A model generated the notes under the pieces. It was not told where the DNA came from. It saw nothing but the letters and a program-made list of their open reading frames with translations, and did not search any database. From Brassica napus (lineage: Eukaryota > Streptophyta > Magnoliopsida > Brassicales > Brassicaceae), in the NCBI RefSeq assembly GCF_020379485.1, contig NC_063448.1:46819218-46883217 (forward strand): a stretch of 64,000 nucleotides of DNA. Reading direction: 5' to 3'. Made by a program: the position numbers and the translations under genes. The first letter of the stretch is position 1. The number at the start of each line of letters is the position of its first letter. Positions 44,834 to 58,240 of the stretch are shown piece after piece.

Positions 44834-47467
44834 GCTTTTTTTTTAAGCTAACCCTAGAAATGAAACACACAAGATTCACCCTCCAAGGACCTAAAATCTC
44901 AGCTACTCTTTCGTATCCGCTTCGATTGAAACCGAAGAATCGATTTTAACCTAGGGCTTGGAGTTTAACAGAGACGGATTGTTATTCCACATGGATCACG
45001 AAAATGGATGATTGCGTGGAAGGAGAAATTTTCGGAAGCCGAGTAAAATAAACTCGAGACGAAGAAGGAAGACGAGAAACTTCGTGGCTTATACGACGAC
45101 GTTTCGGATCCTTTTTTTGGTAGGTAGAAAATTTGGGTTGGGTCTTGTCGTGTTTCACGGGGTGAGCAATAAATATACAAAAAGTTTATACGAAACAAAC
45201 CGGGCCTAGTAACATTTGGGCCGTTGAGACTTTCGATGAAACGGGCCGGGGCGGGGCGAGAGGGATGTGTACAAACAAAAATGTCCCAGAATGATATTCA
45301 GTTTATATATTTTTTTGGTGGTGGTTGAATAGAGTGAGTTTGGGTTAAAAAAAAAAAAAAGAATTGAGTGAGTAGGTTTAATTCATGGATGCATAGACAT
45401 AAGAAGATGAGAGAACATATTTTAAAGTAGATGTAACCGTTGATAATTTATTATGATTATAAAAATGTTAAAAGCATCACAATCAGGTTAGTATTACATC
45501 TTTATAATCAAATATTACAAACAAAGTGCGAAAATCACCTCAAAAGAGTTGGAAAAAGAAAACAAGAAAGCCAAAAAAAATGGGGAAAAGGAAAAATAAT
45601 AAGGAGAAGAAAAAAAAGAATTCATGAGTGACGCAGCAATGAAAAAAAAGAATTCATGAATGTTACGGTAGTTAACATTAACAAAAATCTTTACTTTACA
45701 CCAAAAAAAAAATATATATTTACATATATCATATATCTATATATTTTTATAACCGTTAAAACTGCACTGTAGTTATACCGCTTATCCTGCACCGCTCAAT
45801 CTGTTGTTACCATTTAAAGCATTAGACCATGTATGATGAGAGTGTTAAAACCTTTTTTCAACTGTTTAACCTCATACAATGATGGTGTTGTAAACATGTG
45901 TATAATGACGTGGTATCAGCAAGCGTTGTATAGTTTCAATATCTGAAAGAAAAAAATTTGTGGGCTGCCGTGCCACGCGTCGCGCTGTGGTTGGCCATGA
46001 ACATTTAGTGAGTGTGTGCACGCGCACGGCTGATCACAAATTTTTTTAAAAACAAATTGGATAATATTTAAATACTGCATTCTTATTGGCTGGACAGATT
46101 GCTTTTGTTTTTTATCCCCACCCAATAATTCGAACACATTTATTATATAATAATTTTTTTTAAAAAAATATGAAAATTATATCAAAATTCAAGATTTTTT
46201 TATCTATAAATAGAGACTACTTTCATTTCGTTTAGATACAGAAAAAACGTCATTTTTACTATAAACAACTATTTAAGTGTTTTAAACCTTTCTTTTTTAT
46301 TAAATGGATCCTAATAATGTGTACAGAAAAAAAAACATCATTTGTAGTAATTAAGTTATGTATTTTTAATTTGGGTGCGTTATATCGTGTGTGTTTAATT
46401 TTTTTTAATAATGTGTGTTTGTATCATGTATATTTAAAGTTTTTTAATTTTAGTTGTTTTAATAATGTTAACTTTTCGTATTTTTAAAAATAAAATTAGG
46501 TAAAAATCTAACTTAAAATGAATATATTCTTAATTTTAATTGTTTTATCAATATTTATTTTTGTATAATTTAAAAAGTAAGGTAAGTATAATAATTGAAA
46601 ATAAATATTATTAAAAGTTATGTTATTTTAGTTTTTACGTTAATTATTAATATGTAATTATTATATTGTAAGAAAAACAAATAATATGAATTAAAAGTTG
46701 TGGGGTATGGTGTTGAATTTTTTAAAACAAACTATTGTAGAGGTTTAGAATGAGGTAGGTGTTGAATAAATAAGGTGGAAGAAAAAAGAAAATGGCGTGG
46801 AATGTTAAAAAGAGAAAATAAAGCTGCTGAAAACGGAAAAGGTGTTGAAACCAAAGTTTGAACATCTTGTCTCATCCTTCTTTTTCATTTCTTTTCCATT
46901 TATATCCAACATTTAATGTATGTACATCAATCTTGGTGGTACAGTAATCATCATGATTCATAAGAACAACTGATTTTAAACCAAAAATGAAACCGTATGT
47001 ATAGAATATAAACTCGATTCATAATCGATTTTTCTGCTGAAGATAATCTTTCTTTTTTTCTGCCAAATATGATCTTTCTATGAAATTCTTTTCTAAGAAA
47101 AAATCTACACAAGCTTAAAAGACTCACCCATATCACACTAATAGCCAAAAACCTACCAAATCCACACAAAACCACAACAAAACAATGAAATAAGAAAACA
47201 ATGTACTACATGTGTAAATTTCCGAACCTAGAAAATGCAGCTGATCAATGAAAAGAAGAAACAGGTCTTGTGACCAAAGTAGACATCAAAGATGGAATAA
47301 ATCCCAAAACCACAAGGTAACCAAAAGTTGACAAAATGGCTATGTGAAAACATAACACAAGAATAGACGCCAATAAAACTTGATCTATTGATCACAATTA
47401 TTCTCACTTAATCTAATCGCAATATCTCATGTTAATGGTTCTACCTCGTATGATTAATGATTTTTCT
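44834..47467. other. UPL6 upstream region and intergenic DNA
   Basis: The first ~350 bp hold the UPL6 leader and promoter (GC-richer, with GGGCCG/GGGCC words near 45200-45250); no clear TATA box was seen. Further left-to-right the DNA is AT-rich. Around 45820-46870, words such as GTTAAAACC and GGTGTTGAAACC at opposite ends hint at an old nonautonomous element, but no clean ends were fixed. No gene was recognised. Confidence 0.4.
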
Positions 47468-47990
47468 TGTAGAAGATTCGTTTGAACTCTGCTTGTTTTT
47501 AACTCGATCTCGTCGTCTCTCTAACTCTCTCTAGCGTTCTTATCTCGCAGGTTCACTCTCGAATGACCAGATCGCGACTCCTATCACTCGTGTGTTTGCG
47601 AAAGCTCAGGAGAAAGAAAGAATGAAAGCGTAAGACAAAAGCAAGTTTTAGAGTTCCATGTCAATAGACTAGGTACATCTCCTTCAGGATCAGGACCTGG
47701 TAATCTACTATCTCTCAGTGTTTATTGGGTTTACTGAAGATCAACTCTCTCTCCGCTAACAATGGAGATGATTCTTGTTGCAGAGAAGATCGTCTCGAAG
47801 AAGAAGAAGAAAGTTGTTACAAAACAACCTTATCCGTTAGCTTATATCTCGAGTAAGCCTTCTCCTTCTGGGCCACACTTAATATCACCGAGGCCCATCT
47901 GTTGATCGCTTCTGTTTCTATATGTTAGGTCGCAGTTGGGCCTAAGCCCATTCAGTGTTGTCGAGCTGGATCACACACCACTTTCTCACA
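47468..47990 (-). repeat. 3' LTR of the first copia element
   Basis: 523 bp, beginning TGTAGAAGATTCG and ending TTTCTCACA on the plus strand. It pairs with 52492-52998. The polypurine tract (AAGGTGGAGAT on the minus strand) abuts it. Confidence 0.92.
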
Positions 47991-48239
47991 ATCTCCACCT
48001 TGGTGAGTGACTCCACCGACGATTGCAGACCTAATTTCTTCGAAAGAGATCAGCTCTGTCTTCAATCACCGACAAGCTGCTTCAATGTCTTTCAATCTTC
48101 CCGATCCTGGTACTAGATTCGTTTTGTCCTCACTCCGCGTTAGACTTCTTTCCTCTGACTCTCCAGATTTCCACTGTTTTGTCTCGCTGACTTTCGAGAC
48201 TAATCCCGCCCTCCTCCGTCGTCTTCTCAGTTCCAAAAA

Positions 48240-51200
48240 TGACCGCCGACTTCCCTCTTATCAAGCTTCCAATACCTTCAGACGAGTGAGACACCCGCTG
48301 AACTTCTCTACTGGTAAGGTTTTAGTCAACATATCTGCTGGATTGATTGACGTATGAATCTTTAGGACCTTTGCTACTCCATCTGCTATTATCTCACGTA
48401 TGAAGTTGTACTTTACCGCCATGTGCTTAGACCTCTCTCTTTAGATAAAATTCTTTGATAGATAGATCGCACTCTGAGAGTCACAGTGTACTTCAATCAC
48501 TCCCGCACTAAGTTTTAATTCTTCACAAATGCCCTTTAACCAAATCCCTTCCCTGATTGCTTCAGATAAGGACCTGTACTCAGCTTCCGTAGTCTACAAC
48601 GCAATGATCTTGAGCAATGAAGATCTCCAGCCCACTGTGTTTCCTCCTACAGTGAAGACGTAGCCTGCAATTGACCTTCTCTTGTCCAAGTCTGCAGCAT
48701 AATCAGAGTCGCAATATCCTCTGACTTCAAACTTCTCCTCATTTGTGAAACTTAAGTTCAAGTTTAACGCTCCCTTTATATAATGCATTATCCACTTGAC
48801 TGCTAACCAGTGATCCTTTCCAGGTTTGCTCATAAACCGGCACACCATTCCGACTGTGTAAGCGAGGTCTGGCCTAGAACCAACCATCGCGTACATGAGG
48901 CTTCCTACTGCGCAGGTGTAAGGTATATCCTCAATCCCTCTAGTTTGCTCTGCTTCGTTGTCTCTAGTTAAGGATTTTAGCTTAAATTGTGACCCGAGCG
49001 GTGTACTCACCGCTCTACACTCTTCCATTTCAAAGTTCTTCAAGACCTTCTTTAAGTAGTCTTTCTGTGATAGAACTAGGGATGAACTTTTTCTGTCTTG
49101 TAGAATGTCCATTCCTAGAATTTTCCTCGCGTGCCCTAGATCCTTCATCTCAAATCTCAGTTGATCTTTTAGCTTCTGAATCCTGCTCATCTGCTTAGAT
49201 GCTATCAACATGTCGTCAACGTAGATCCCTTCAAGTACACACATGGATCATATTCGCTCCTTCTGTAGTTTTGTTTCATCATGAAATCATCGAATCTATG
49301 ATTCCATTCTCTCGGTGATTGCTTAAGTCTGTAGAGAGACTTCTTAAGCAAACACACGAAATCTTCCCTTCCCTTTAGAATATAACCCTCGGGCTGCTCC
49401 ATGTAGATCCTCTCCTTATGTACTCCGTGTAGGAAAGCCGTCTTTACATCAAGCTGTTCTAGCTCTAGGTCATAGTTCACCACTGCTGAAAGGAGTATAC
49501 GAATAGATATGTGTTTCACCACTGGTGCTAACACATCATTCTAATATATTCCCTCTATTTGAGCATATCCTTTAGCCACCAGTCTCCCTTTGTATCTCGG
49601 TGGTTCAAGCCCTGGAATCTCAGGTTTCAGCTTATAAATCCACTTACATCCAATGACCTTCTGATCCTTAGGTCTCTCCACATATTCCCATGTTTCATTC
49701 TTCTCGAGAGATGTCATTTCTTCATCTGAAGCTCCTATCCAGAGTCTCCAATAATTGCTCTGTCTTGTTTCTGCATAGCTTCTCGGCTCCTTTAGCTCCA
49801 AGTCTTCGGCACTAGATAACGCATATGCTAGATAATCTGCATCTTCGAATTTTGAGGGGGGCTTTATAGTTCTCCTCTCTCTATCTCTTGCCAATAAGTA
49901 GTAGTCCAACTCATGCGTTTGAGGTTCTTCTGTTTCAGAGTCAGCTTCTGATCTCATCTCTTCTTCAGTAGTCTCCTGAGTCTGTGATGATTGAGTCTCA
50001 ACAGCTCCACCTGAATTTGAGCTCTCTCCTTCAAATTCCTCTAGGTTGATGCTGAACGTGACTTTCTTCTTCGTTATCTTTGTTTCTACTTCCTTCTGTA
50101 ACGCTTCTTGATCTTCCTCCTTCTTAAGATCTTTGAAGAATCTCTCCTCGTTGAACACTACATCTTTAGAAATGACAACTTTCTCTTCCTCTAAAAGCCA
50201 TACTCGATAACCCTTTGTTCCTTGTGCATACCCCAAGAAGATCCCTCTCGTAGCTCTGGGGTTTATCTTTTCTTTCACTTGATGCACATATGCAATGCAG
50301 CCAAAGCTTCTCAAGTGTCCATACTCCAGATCACTCCCCATCCATCTTGCCTCTAGAACTTCGAACTTGATGGATGCATTTGGTGATCTGTTGATTATAT
50401 ATACTGCCGTCAATGCCGCTTCTGCCCAGTAACTTTCATCTAAACCTGTCTCGCTCAGCATAGCTCTCACTTTATCCATGATTGTACGATTCATTCTTTC
50501 TGACACAATGTTATGTTGTGGGGTATATGGGCACGTCTTGTGGCGTTTGATGCCAGACTCCTTGCACAATGAATCCATTCTTTGGTTACAGAACTCCAAC
50601 CCGTTGTCTGTTCTTATACATTCTATTCTCTTTCTCGTCTTGTTCTCCACTAGCAATTTCCATTCTGCAAAACAATTAAACACTTCATCTTTAGTTTTGA
50701 GGAAAAATATCCAAACCTTCTTAGAATAATCATCAGTTAGAGTTAGCAAGTAATGATCCCCTGATAGGCTCTCTGTTGTTGTTGGTGATCCCCAAAGGTC
50801 TGTGTGAATGTAATCCAACACTCCTTTAGAGATATGCTTTGCCTTCGGGAATCGTTGCTTGTGTGATTTTCCCATTGCACAAGCTTAGCAAAATCCCAAC
50901 TCTCCAATCTCTTCCTTCTTTACATATCCCTTTCTGGCTAGCGTTTCCATCGATCTATGATTTATGTGAGCAAGTCTTGTGTGCTATCTTCTGGTGAGAT
51001 CCATTGTTTCCTTTACATAATTCACTTATGTTTTCCTGACGTTTCCTTGAAGATAGTACAACCCACTTGTGTACTTCCCCGATAGAACCCTCTTATCTCC
51101 TTTGTAGAAGTGGATCATGAAACCTTGTCCACTGTAGCTGCAACCTGATTGCTCTAGCTGCCCGTAGGAGATTAGGTTTCTACCCATCTCATGAATGTAT

Positions 51201-52312
51201 CTTACATTACTTAGCGTCACCATCGTTTCATCTAGGTTGTCGATTGTTATCTTTCCCATGCCACGAACCATACAATGAGTATTATTTCCCATCATAACTT
51301 TGTTTCCCTCAAACTCCTCAAATTTTGATAGTAGTTCCTTCCTGGGTGTGATGTGAAAAGTGCACCCTGAGTCCATTACCCACTCATCTTGTGAGACTAT
51401 CAAGCTTGCAGTGAGAGCAACTGGTCCTGGAAGATTTGTGGCGATATTTGCTGAACTTTGTGGCCGGTTGTTCTGTGGGAACTTCTTTCTTTCTAGACAA
51501 TCTCTCTTCTAGTGTCCTTCGCTTCCACAAATCCAACAGGTCTTATCTGTTTTATTTGCAGTTTTCCCTCTGGATTTAAACCTGAATCTATTCTTCGACT
51601 TGTTGTGCCACGGCTTGTTTCCTCCTGACTCGTTTCTTGTTGTTAACCTTCCTCTCGATTCTGAGAATAGCACTTCTGATGGTCTCCCCTTAGGTGTCAT
51701 TCCTTTCTGTTTTAGCTCTACCTCCTTGGAGTAAGCCGCTGTCATCACTTCATTTACAGTTAGCGTATCTTTTCCTGTCCCGTACTGTAATGTATGCACC
51801 AGCGGCTCGTAAGCTGAAGGTAATCCTGATAGCAATTGAATTGCTTGATCCTCATCTGAGATGTCGATCTTAATGCTTGCTAAATCCGCAATAACCTTTA
51901 AGAACTGGTCAAAGTTCTCTTCCATAGGTTTCTCCTCCTCCATTTTGAAACACGAGAACTTCTTCTTCAAGTATATCTTGTTTGGAAGTGACTTGGTCTG
52001 GTAGTCTCTTTCTAGTGCTCTCCACATTCCGAGAGCTGTTGGTTCGTTCATGATCTTCCTCAAGATCACATCGCTCAAGTAGATGCTGAGCAGACTACGA
52101 ACTCGCAAATCCTTCGCTGCCTTCTTTGGATCTTGCTTGATCTCTTCACTGTCTTCGAGTTTCTCCTCTTTAGATGTAGACGTTTCCTCCTCCTTCAAGA
52201 CTGACAGCAAGCCCTGGATCTCGAGTTGTGCTTGCATCTTGAACTTCCAAAGCCCAAAGTCTCATTTACCGTCGAACATCTCGATCTCAAATTTCCCTCG
52301 CGTTGGATCCAT
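48240..52312 (-). pseudogene. Degenerate copia gag-pol
   Basis: Gag starts at 52312 (MDPTREGKFEIEMFDGK), hits a TGA at 52264, then stays open to a CCHC knuckle (CWICGSEGH) that is broken by TAG at 51511. The protease shows VMDSGCTFHITP (near 51370). Integrase has DYIHTDLWG, RTDNGLEFC and the Glu of SERMNRT (50760-50470). Reverse transcriptase spans from GCKWIYKLK (near 49650) through a stop at about 49540, DVKTAFLHG and YVDDMLIAS (near 49215), with a frame break between. RNase H shows RGYCDSDYAADLDKRRS near 48700, then a stop in front of TTEAEYRSLSEA. The polyprotein ends with NPADMLTKTLPVEKF. It would normally encode all replication proteins; here it cannot. Confidence 0.9.
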
Positions 52313-52471
52313 CTTGATTTTTGTAGGTTTCCTTGTCTTCTGTTACTTTATCGCAATCGATCTGAGATTCTCGATCGAGGCTCGTTGCGATCTTGATCCC
52401 ACACTTGTCGAGCACGCTGCTCTTCACCTTCCCAACCTCAGATCTCCTCGGATCTTCTTCCTCCTTGCTCC

Positions 52472-52490
52472 AACCTGGCTCTGATACCAA
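52472..52490 (-). promoter_or_regulatory. Primer-binding site of the first copia element
   Basis: Minus-strand TTGGTATCAGAGCCAGGTT lies one base inside the 5' LTR. It is the usual plant copia site, complementary to the 3' end of initiator tRNA-Met. Confidence 0.85.
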
Positions 52491-52491
52491 T

Positions 52492-52998
52492 TGTAGAGAT
52501 TCGTTTGAACTTTGCTTGTCTTTAACTCGATCTCGTCGTCTCTCTAACTCTCTCTGGCATTCTTATCTCGCAGACCAGATCGCGACTCCTATCACTCATG
52601 TGTTTGCGAAAGCTCAGAAGAAAGAAAGAATGAAAGCGTAAGACACAAGCAAGTTTTAGAGTTCCCTGTCAATAGACTAGGTACATCTCCTTCAGGATCG
52701 GGACCTGGTAATCTACTATCTCTCAGTGTTTATTGTGTTTACAGAAGATCAACTCTCTTTCCGTTAGCAATGGAGATGATTCTTGTTGCAGAGAAGATCG
52801 TCTCGAAAAAAAAGAAGAAAGTTGTTACAAAACAACCTTATCCGTTAGCTTATATCTCGAGTAAGCCTTCTCCTTCTGGGCCATACTTAATATCACCGAA
52901 GCCCATCTGTTGATCGCTTCTGTTTCTATATGTTAGGTCGCAGTTGGGCCTAAGCCCATTCAGTGTTGTCGGGCTGGATCACACACCACTTTCTCACA
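52492..52998 (-). repeat. 5' LTR of the first copia element
   Basis: 507 bp on the plus strand from TGTAGAGATTCG to TTTCTCACA. It drives transcription leftwards. It lacks the GTTCACTCTCGAATGA segment present in the partner LTR. Confidence 0.92.
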
Positions 52999-53003
52999 TT
53001 TCT

Positions 53004-53714
53004 AACTATAACTTCATAATTTCTTCTGAGATTTTTAGTTTACATTTCGTTCTTCGTATTGTTTGCTAAAAGTATGGAAACACAAAATATTTTCTTATGT
53101 TTGTTACCCTGCGTTGGTAAAATTTATTCATTGACTAAATTTGTTTTAATATCAATAGTTGAAGAAAAAGTTATGCACCCAAATCGAAATTCCAATAGAA
53201 GTCATTATCTTATAACTACAAAAATTCCAAGCCTTTTTAATGCAATGTTTGGTACCGTTACGAATAAAAGAGGTAATATGTTGCAAACCCTTTTTATTTT
53301 TAAAAGTTACATTGTCCACTTGCAGACACAATCATTTCGTGGTAGAACGTACCACCACCATATAACTTCAATTATAGGAATATCATAAGAACCAAAATAA
53401 AAATGCCAATTGTTGTTTCCTGTAAAGTCTTTTTAATTATTGAACATAATGATATGGCATATTGAAATTTTCCCGAAAGTCGAATATGGCAATGATTATA
53501 AAAATATTAGCATTGATATTGGGAACTGATTTTTTTGACCAAAGACTTCTTATAAAAATTTGATCTCTCCACCGTTCCACTACCATAATAAAGGGGCCGC
53601 TGACAAAGTAGAATCCAATTAATTTATTTGACCTATTAACTTTGTTGTATACGATACGTACTGCTTACTCAATATCAAAGCATTACTCGTTTGTAAACTT
53701 CGTTTGTAAACTTC
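53004..53714. other. Spacer between two copia elements
   Basis: About 700 bp of AT-rich DNA. One open stretch (53059-53388) has no recognised domain and no start context, and was not called a gene. Confidence 0.35.
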
Positions 53715-53719
53715 GATTT

Positions 53720-53963
53720 TGTCGAGAAATAGAGAATAGTTTCTTATTCTTATTAATTATAAACATAAAAAGCTTTTTATATATAGAAAATTACAAGATA
53801 AATAAATCGTCATAGAAAAATGAAAAGACTAAAAAGAAAATAGTACAAATCATAAGTCTAACGTAAATAGGAAAGTAGCCATCTATGAGGAAAAGGAAAG
53901 CGGTCGACTCTCTCTCTCTAGCTCATGGACTGGTTATGGACATCCACAATATGGTTTATAATA
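53720..53963 (-). repeat. 3' LTR of the second copia element
   Basis: 244 bp starting TGTCGAGAAATAGAG and ending GGTTTATAATA (CA decayed to TA). The polypurine tract AAAGGGGAG on the minus strand follows at 53964-53972. Confidence 0.88.
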
Positions 53964-54108
53964 CTCCCCTTTGGATGTCATAACCATACATAGTTTGTAA
54001 TACGCTTTAGATGTTGCATCATTAAAACCTTACCAGAAAAATTCAGTGGGACAAAACCATGGTGAAGGAAAAAGAGTACAACACGTATTACTCCCCCTGT
54101 TCTGAACA

Positions 54109-57100
54109 TCACTGAAGGTCTTTCAATCTACGCATCCCAATCTGATGTGTGAGCTTCCTGAACGAGCAGATAGGAAGTGATTTGGTGAACAGGTCGGCTG
54201 AGTTGTCACTGGAATGCACTTGGACGACTTGGACCTCGCCGGCTTTCTGAAGCTCGTCCATGAAGAAGAACTTAGTCAGTATGCGCTTCGTCTGGTCTCC
54301 TTTGATGCAGCCATCCTTAAGCTGAGCAATGCAAGTTGCATTGTCCTCATACATCATGGTTGGTGCGTCCTTGCCTTCGATCATCCCACAATCAACTCGG
54401 ATATGGTTGGTCATGGACCGTAACCACACAGACTCGCGGCTGCCCTCGTGAATAGCCAAGATTTCCGATTCGTTTGATGAAGTGGCCGCGATTGTCTGCT
54501 TCATGGAACGCCATGAGATGGTCGTACCACCATGAGTAAAGACGTAGGCGGTCTGTGATCGAGCATTGTGAGGATCCGAGAGATAACCGGCATCAGCAAA
54601 GCCAACTAATCCTTCTTTGTTATGGTTAGTATAAAATAAACCCAAGTCTTTCGTTCCTTGCAGGTAACGAAGAATATGTTTAATCCCGTCTCAGTGCCTT
54701 TTGGTTGGACAAGAGCTAAATCTAGACAATAGATTCACTGCAAAACATATATATGGTCGTGTGTGACTAGCCAGATACATCAAAGCTCCTATGGCACAGA
54801 GATATGGCACTTCGGGACCTAGGACATCTTCATCGTCCATCTTAGGACAGAATGGATCAGTGTCCAGGCCGAGAGACATCACGACCATGGGGCTAGATAA
54901 GGTGTGAGACTCGGCCATGTTAAATCTCTTGAGTATTTTTTCTGTATATTCCATTTGATGCACAAGGATTCCATCTCTTATGTACTCAAGCTGTAATCCC
55001 GAACAAAATTTCATTTTTCCTAGATCTTTCATCTCAAATTCTTTCTTAAGATATTCAACTGTTTGAGAAATCTCTCCAGAGGTTCCTAGGATATTCAAAT
55101 CATCAACATACACTGCTATGATTACAAAGCCTTTGCCGAATTTCTTTATAAAGATACAAGGGCTGATCGGATCATTCTTATATCCCCCTTTCACTAAGTA
55201 CTCACTTTGTCTATTGTACCACATTCGGCCTGATTGTTTCAATCCATAAATTGATTTATTCAACTTTATACAGTGTTGTTCTCGAGTACTCGATTTGTTT
55301 TTCAACTGTATAACCTCTGGTACTTTCATATAAATCTCATTATCCAGTGGCCCATATAAGTATGCAGTTACAACATCCATTAACCACAAGTCTAATTTTT
55401 CTCTTATAGCCAGACTTATCAGGAATCTAAAAGTAGTAGCATCCACCACAGGGGAGTATGTTTCCTCATAATCTATTCCTGGTCTCTGTGAGAATCCTTG
55501 TGCAACAAGCCGTGCTTTATATCTCACGACCTCGCCGTGTTCATTTCTTTTCCTCACAAAGACCCACTTATAGCCGACTGGTGTAACATCATATGGTGTC
55601 CGGACTATTGGTCCAAAGACATCTCTCTTCTTTAAAGAGTTTAACTCCACGTTTCTATCTTCTTTCCATTTGATTCAATCTGATCGTTGAGTGCACTCAT
55701 AAATAGACGTGGGTTCATGATCCTCGATTAAATCCATAAGTTCAAGTGCTACCTTGTATGCAAATATATCATCAATGTTGACATTCTTTATGTTCTATTG
55801 TATCCCAGACAAGACATAATTTATTGAGATCTCATTATTATCAGGACCTTCAGTACCGTGAATCTTGGCGTCCCAAGAATCAGTATTAGATACATCAGAG
55901 CCGGCCGCATCTAAGCATTCATGATCGGCCGCGATCGCTATTAGGGTTTTGGGATCGGCCGTGGTTAAGTCCCGGGATTTAGGAACGGCCGCAGTCGTGT
56001 CTAGGGTTTCAAAAACCTCGGTTTCATTCTCTGCACTTTTCTTAGTTTTCTGAAGGTTCTTATCTTTGAAACCTATTGGTCTACCACGTTTCAAACGTTG
56101 TCTAGACTCTGTAGCAACTTGATTGTGTCCCTCTTGAACATCAATTCTTATTGGTGCATTAGCAGCTGGTATATATGACTTAGTCACTCTTTTCGGGCCA
56201 GCAAAGGAATCTGGCAATTGATTAGCAAGCTTTTGTAAATGTATAATCTTTTGGACTTCTAAATCACATTTTTGAGTCCGAGGATCTTGCCAAGATAAGG
56301 ATGTTTGATTCCATGTAATATTTTTTTACATGCTTATTGCTATCTCCCCCTAATGTTGGATGTTCGGATTCATCAAAGTGACAATCCGCATACCTATCCT
56401 TAAATAAATCACTCGTAGTTGGCTCAATGTACTTAATAATCGTGAGAGAATCATATCCAACATATATCCCCATCCTCCTTTGAGGTCCGATCTTTGTTCT
56501 CTGTGGTGGTGCAATTGGTACATAGACGGCACAACCAAATGTCTTAAGATGGGATATGTCTGACTCATGACCCGTAAGCAATTGTGATGGGGAATATTTA
56601 TGTTCACTAGACGGTCTGATACGAATCAGTTTGGCCGCGTGCAAGACCGCGTGTCCCCAAGCTGTGGCCGGAAGCTTAGACCTCATAAGCAATGGTCTAG
56701 CTATTAGCTGAATTCGTTTTATGAATGATTCGGCCAAGCCGTTCTGTGTATGTACATGTGCCAAAGAATGTTCCACACTTACCCCCATAGACATACAGTA
56801 ATCATTAAAGGCTTGGGACGTGAACTCACCAGCATTGGTCTCTATCATTCCGACCTTAGCATAGTAAAAAGCCAGTAGAGAGCGCATGTATAGACTCTAG
56901 GACTTTCTTATAGCCTTGGCCGATCTCTATGATCTGAAGGAACTCTTTGTTTCCTTCGCCCTTAGTGTCAATATGAAATCCATTCATTTGAATGTCTTTA
57001 AAGCTCAATAGGCTTCTCTTAGAGCTGGGTGAATACAATGCATCAGATATCTCTAGATGTGTACCCTTAGGCAACATGATGTTAGCCTGGCCGTAGCCCT

Positions 57101-58240
57101 CTATGAGACTGGCCATACCCGGAATGGTACTTTAGAGACTTCATATAAAAACGTTCATTCATTAATAAAATAAGTTCAAAGCAATCAAAACATAGAAAAC
57201 ATAAAGCAAAGAACATGAAAACATAGATGTCGAATTCAACTTCATTCTTTTAAACAATCTGAAGTTTCATAATCCATAAGATCGTCTCGTTCATGATTGA
57301 AATCATCTTCACCATCTTGATAAGTCATATGAGCTTCAAGATTCTTCTCTTTCAAACTCTCTTGATAGAGGTCAACGAGATGTTTGGGAGTCCTACATGT
57401 CTTAGCCCAATGATTATCCATACCACATCTGTGGCACACGGATTTGGTCGAGTTTTGTGGTTTAAATGATGTACCACGGCCTCCATAAGAGTTTCCTTGG
57501 CCACGACCATATGAGTTGCCTCGGCCTCGACCAAACGAGTTTCGGCCTCGACCACCACGTCCATGCCATTTTCCACGACCACGGCCATGTTGGCTATCAC
57601 TCTGGACATGGTTCGACTCTTTCTTATCCTCTATGGCCGCATATGCCTCAGGTAATGGGTTTGTTCCAGGAGGTCTCAATTCACTGTTTCTCATCAATAG
57701 TTCATTGTTCTGCTCAGCGAGCAAAAGACAAGAGATCAGATTAGCATAAGTTGTGAAGCTCTTCTCACGGTACTGTTGTTGTAACAACACATTGCTTGTG
57801 CGGAAGGTGGAAAAAGTTTTCTCAAGCATATCCTTATCCGTTATATCCTCACCACACAATTTCAATTTTGTAACTATTTTAAACAAGGCCGAGTTATACT
57901 CGTCCACGGACTTGAAGTCCTGGATTCTGAGATTCCTCCAATCATACATAGCATTTGGTAATAACACCGTTCTCTGGTGATCATATCTCGTTTTCAACTC
58001 TGTTCAAAGGTCTAGAGGGTTCTCAATAGTCAAATACTGATATTTGAGACTCTCAATAAGATGATGGCGTATAATTAATATTGCATTGTATCTATCTTTC
58101 TCACTTGCATTATTGTCCTCTGTGATACATTCATCGAGTTCCTTGGATTTTAAGATGATCTTAGCATCAAGTGTCCATTGCAAGTAATTATCTCCAGAGA
58201 GACTTAGGGCAGCAAAATTCAAGTTGTTAATTTTCGACAT
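54109..58240 (-). pseudogene. Degenerate copia gag-pol (second element)
   Basis: Gag starts at 58240 (MSKINNLNFAALSLSGDNYL), meets a TGA at about 58003 where the family has Trp, then continues to a Gly/Arg-rich stretch and CCHC knuckle (CHRCGMDNHWAKTC, near 57425). About 57117-57240 there is non-coding text where the protease should be. Integrase remnants show ETNAGEFTSQAF and HTQNGLAESFIKR (56850-56700). Reverse transcriptase (55650-54691) has GYKWVFVRKRN, MDVVTAYLYG and VYVDDLNILG. RNase H (54645-54109) has GFADAGYLSDPHNARSQTAY. The parts are separated by stops and frameshifts, so no full polyprotein can be made. The hinge between integrase and reverse transcriptase (56217-55795) is long and hydrophilic. 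Confidence 0.88.

Larger units (their letters stand above)
47468..52998 (-). mobile_element. Ty1/copia LTR retrotransposon, complete structure, dead coding
   Basis: A 5531-bp element in minus orientation: 5' LTR 52492-52998, primer site 52472-52490, gag-pol remnants 52312 to about 48240, polypurine tract 47991-48003 and 3' LTR 47468-47990. TTTCT lies on both sides (47463-47467 and 52999-53003). The LTRs are highly similar but differ by an indel (16 bp in one, 1 bp in the other) near 47552. Gene order (protease, integrase, reverse transcriptase, RNase H) is that of Ty1/copia; the gag opening (FDG...DFGLWKFKMQAQ) suggests the Tork/Tnt1-like lineage. Several stops make it nonautonomous. Confidence 0.92.

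Noticed and set aside
48007..48357. 116-codon plus-strand ORF
   Set aside because: It is antisense to the end of the copia polyprotein (ADMLTKTLPVEKF) and the region before the polypurine tract.
52393..52641. 82-codon plus-strand ORF across the copia LTR start
   Set aside because: It spans the primer-binding site and LTR border, so it is a chance frame.
53059..53388. 109-codon plus-strand ORF between the copia elements
   Set aside because: No domain, no promoter context and AT-rich codon use; no evidence for a real gene.
57466..57749. Plus-strand ORFs rich in His/Pro/Arg
   Set aside because: They are antisense to the Gly/Arg-rich gag tail of the second copia element.
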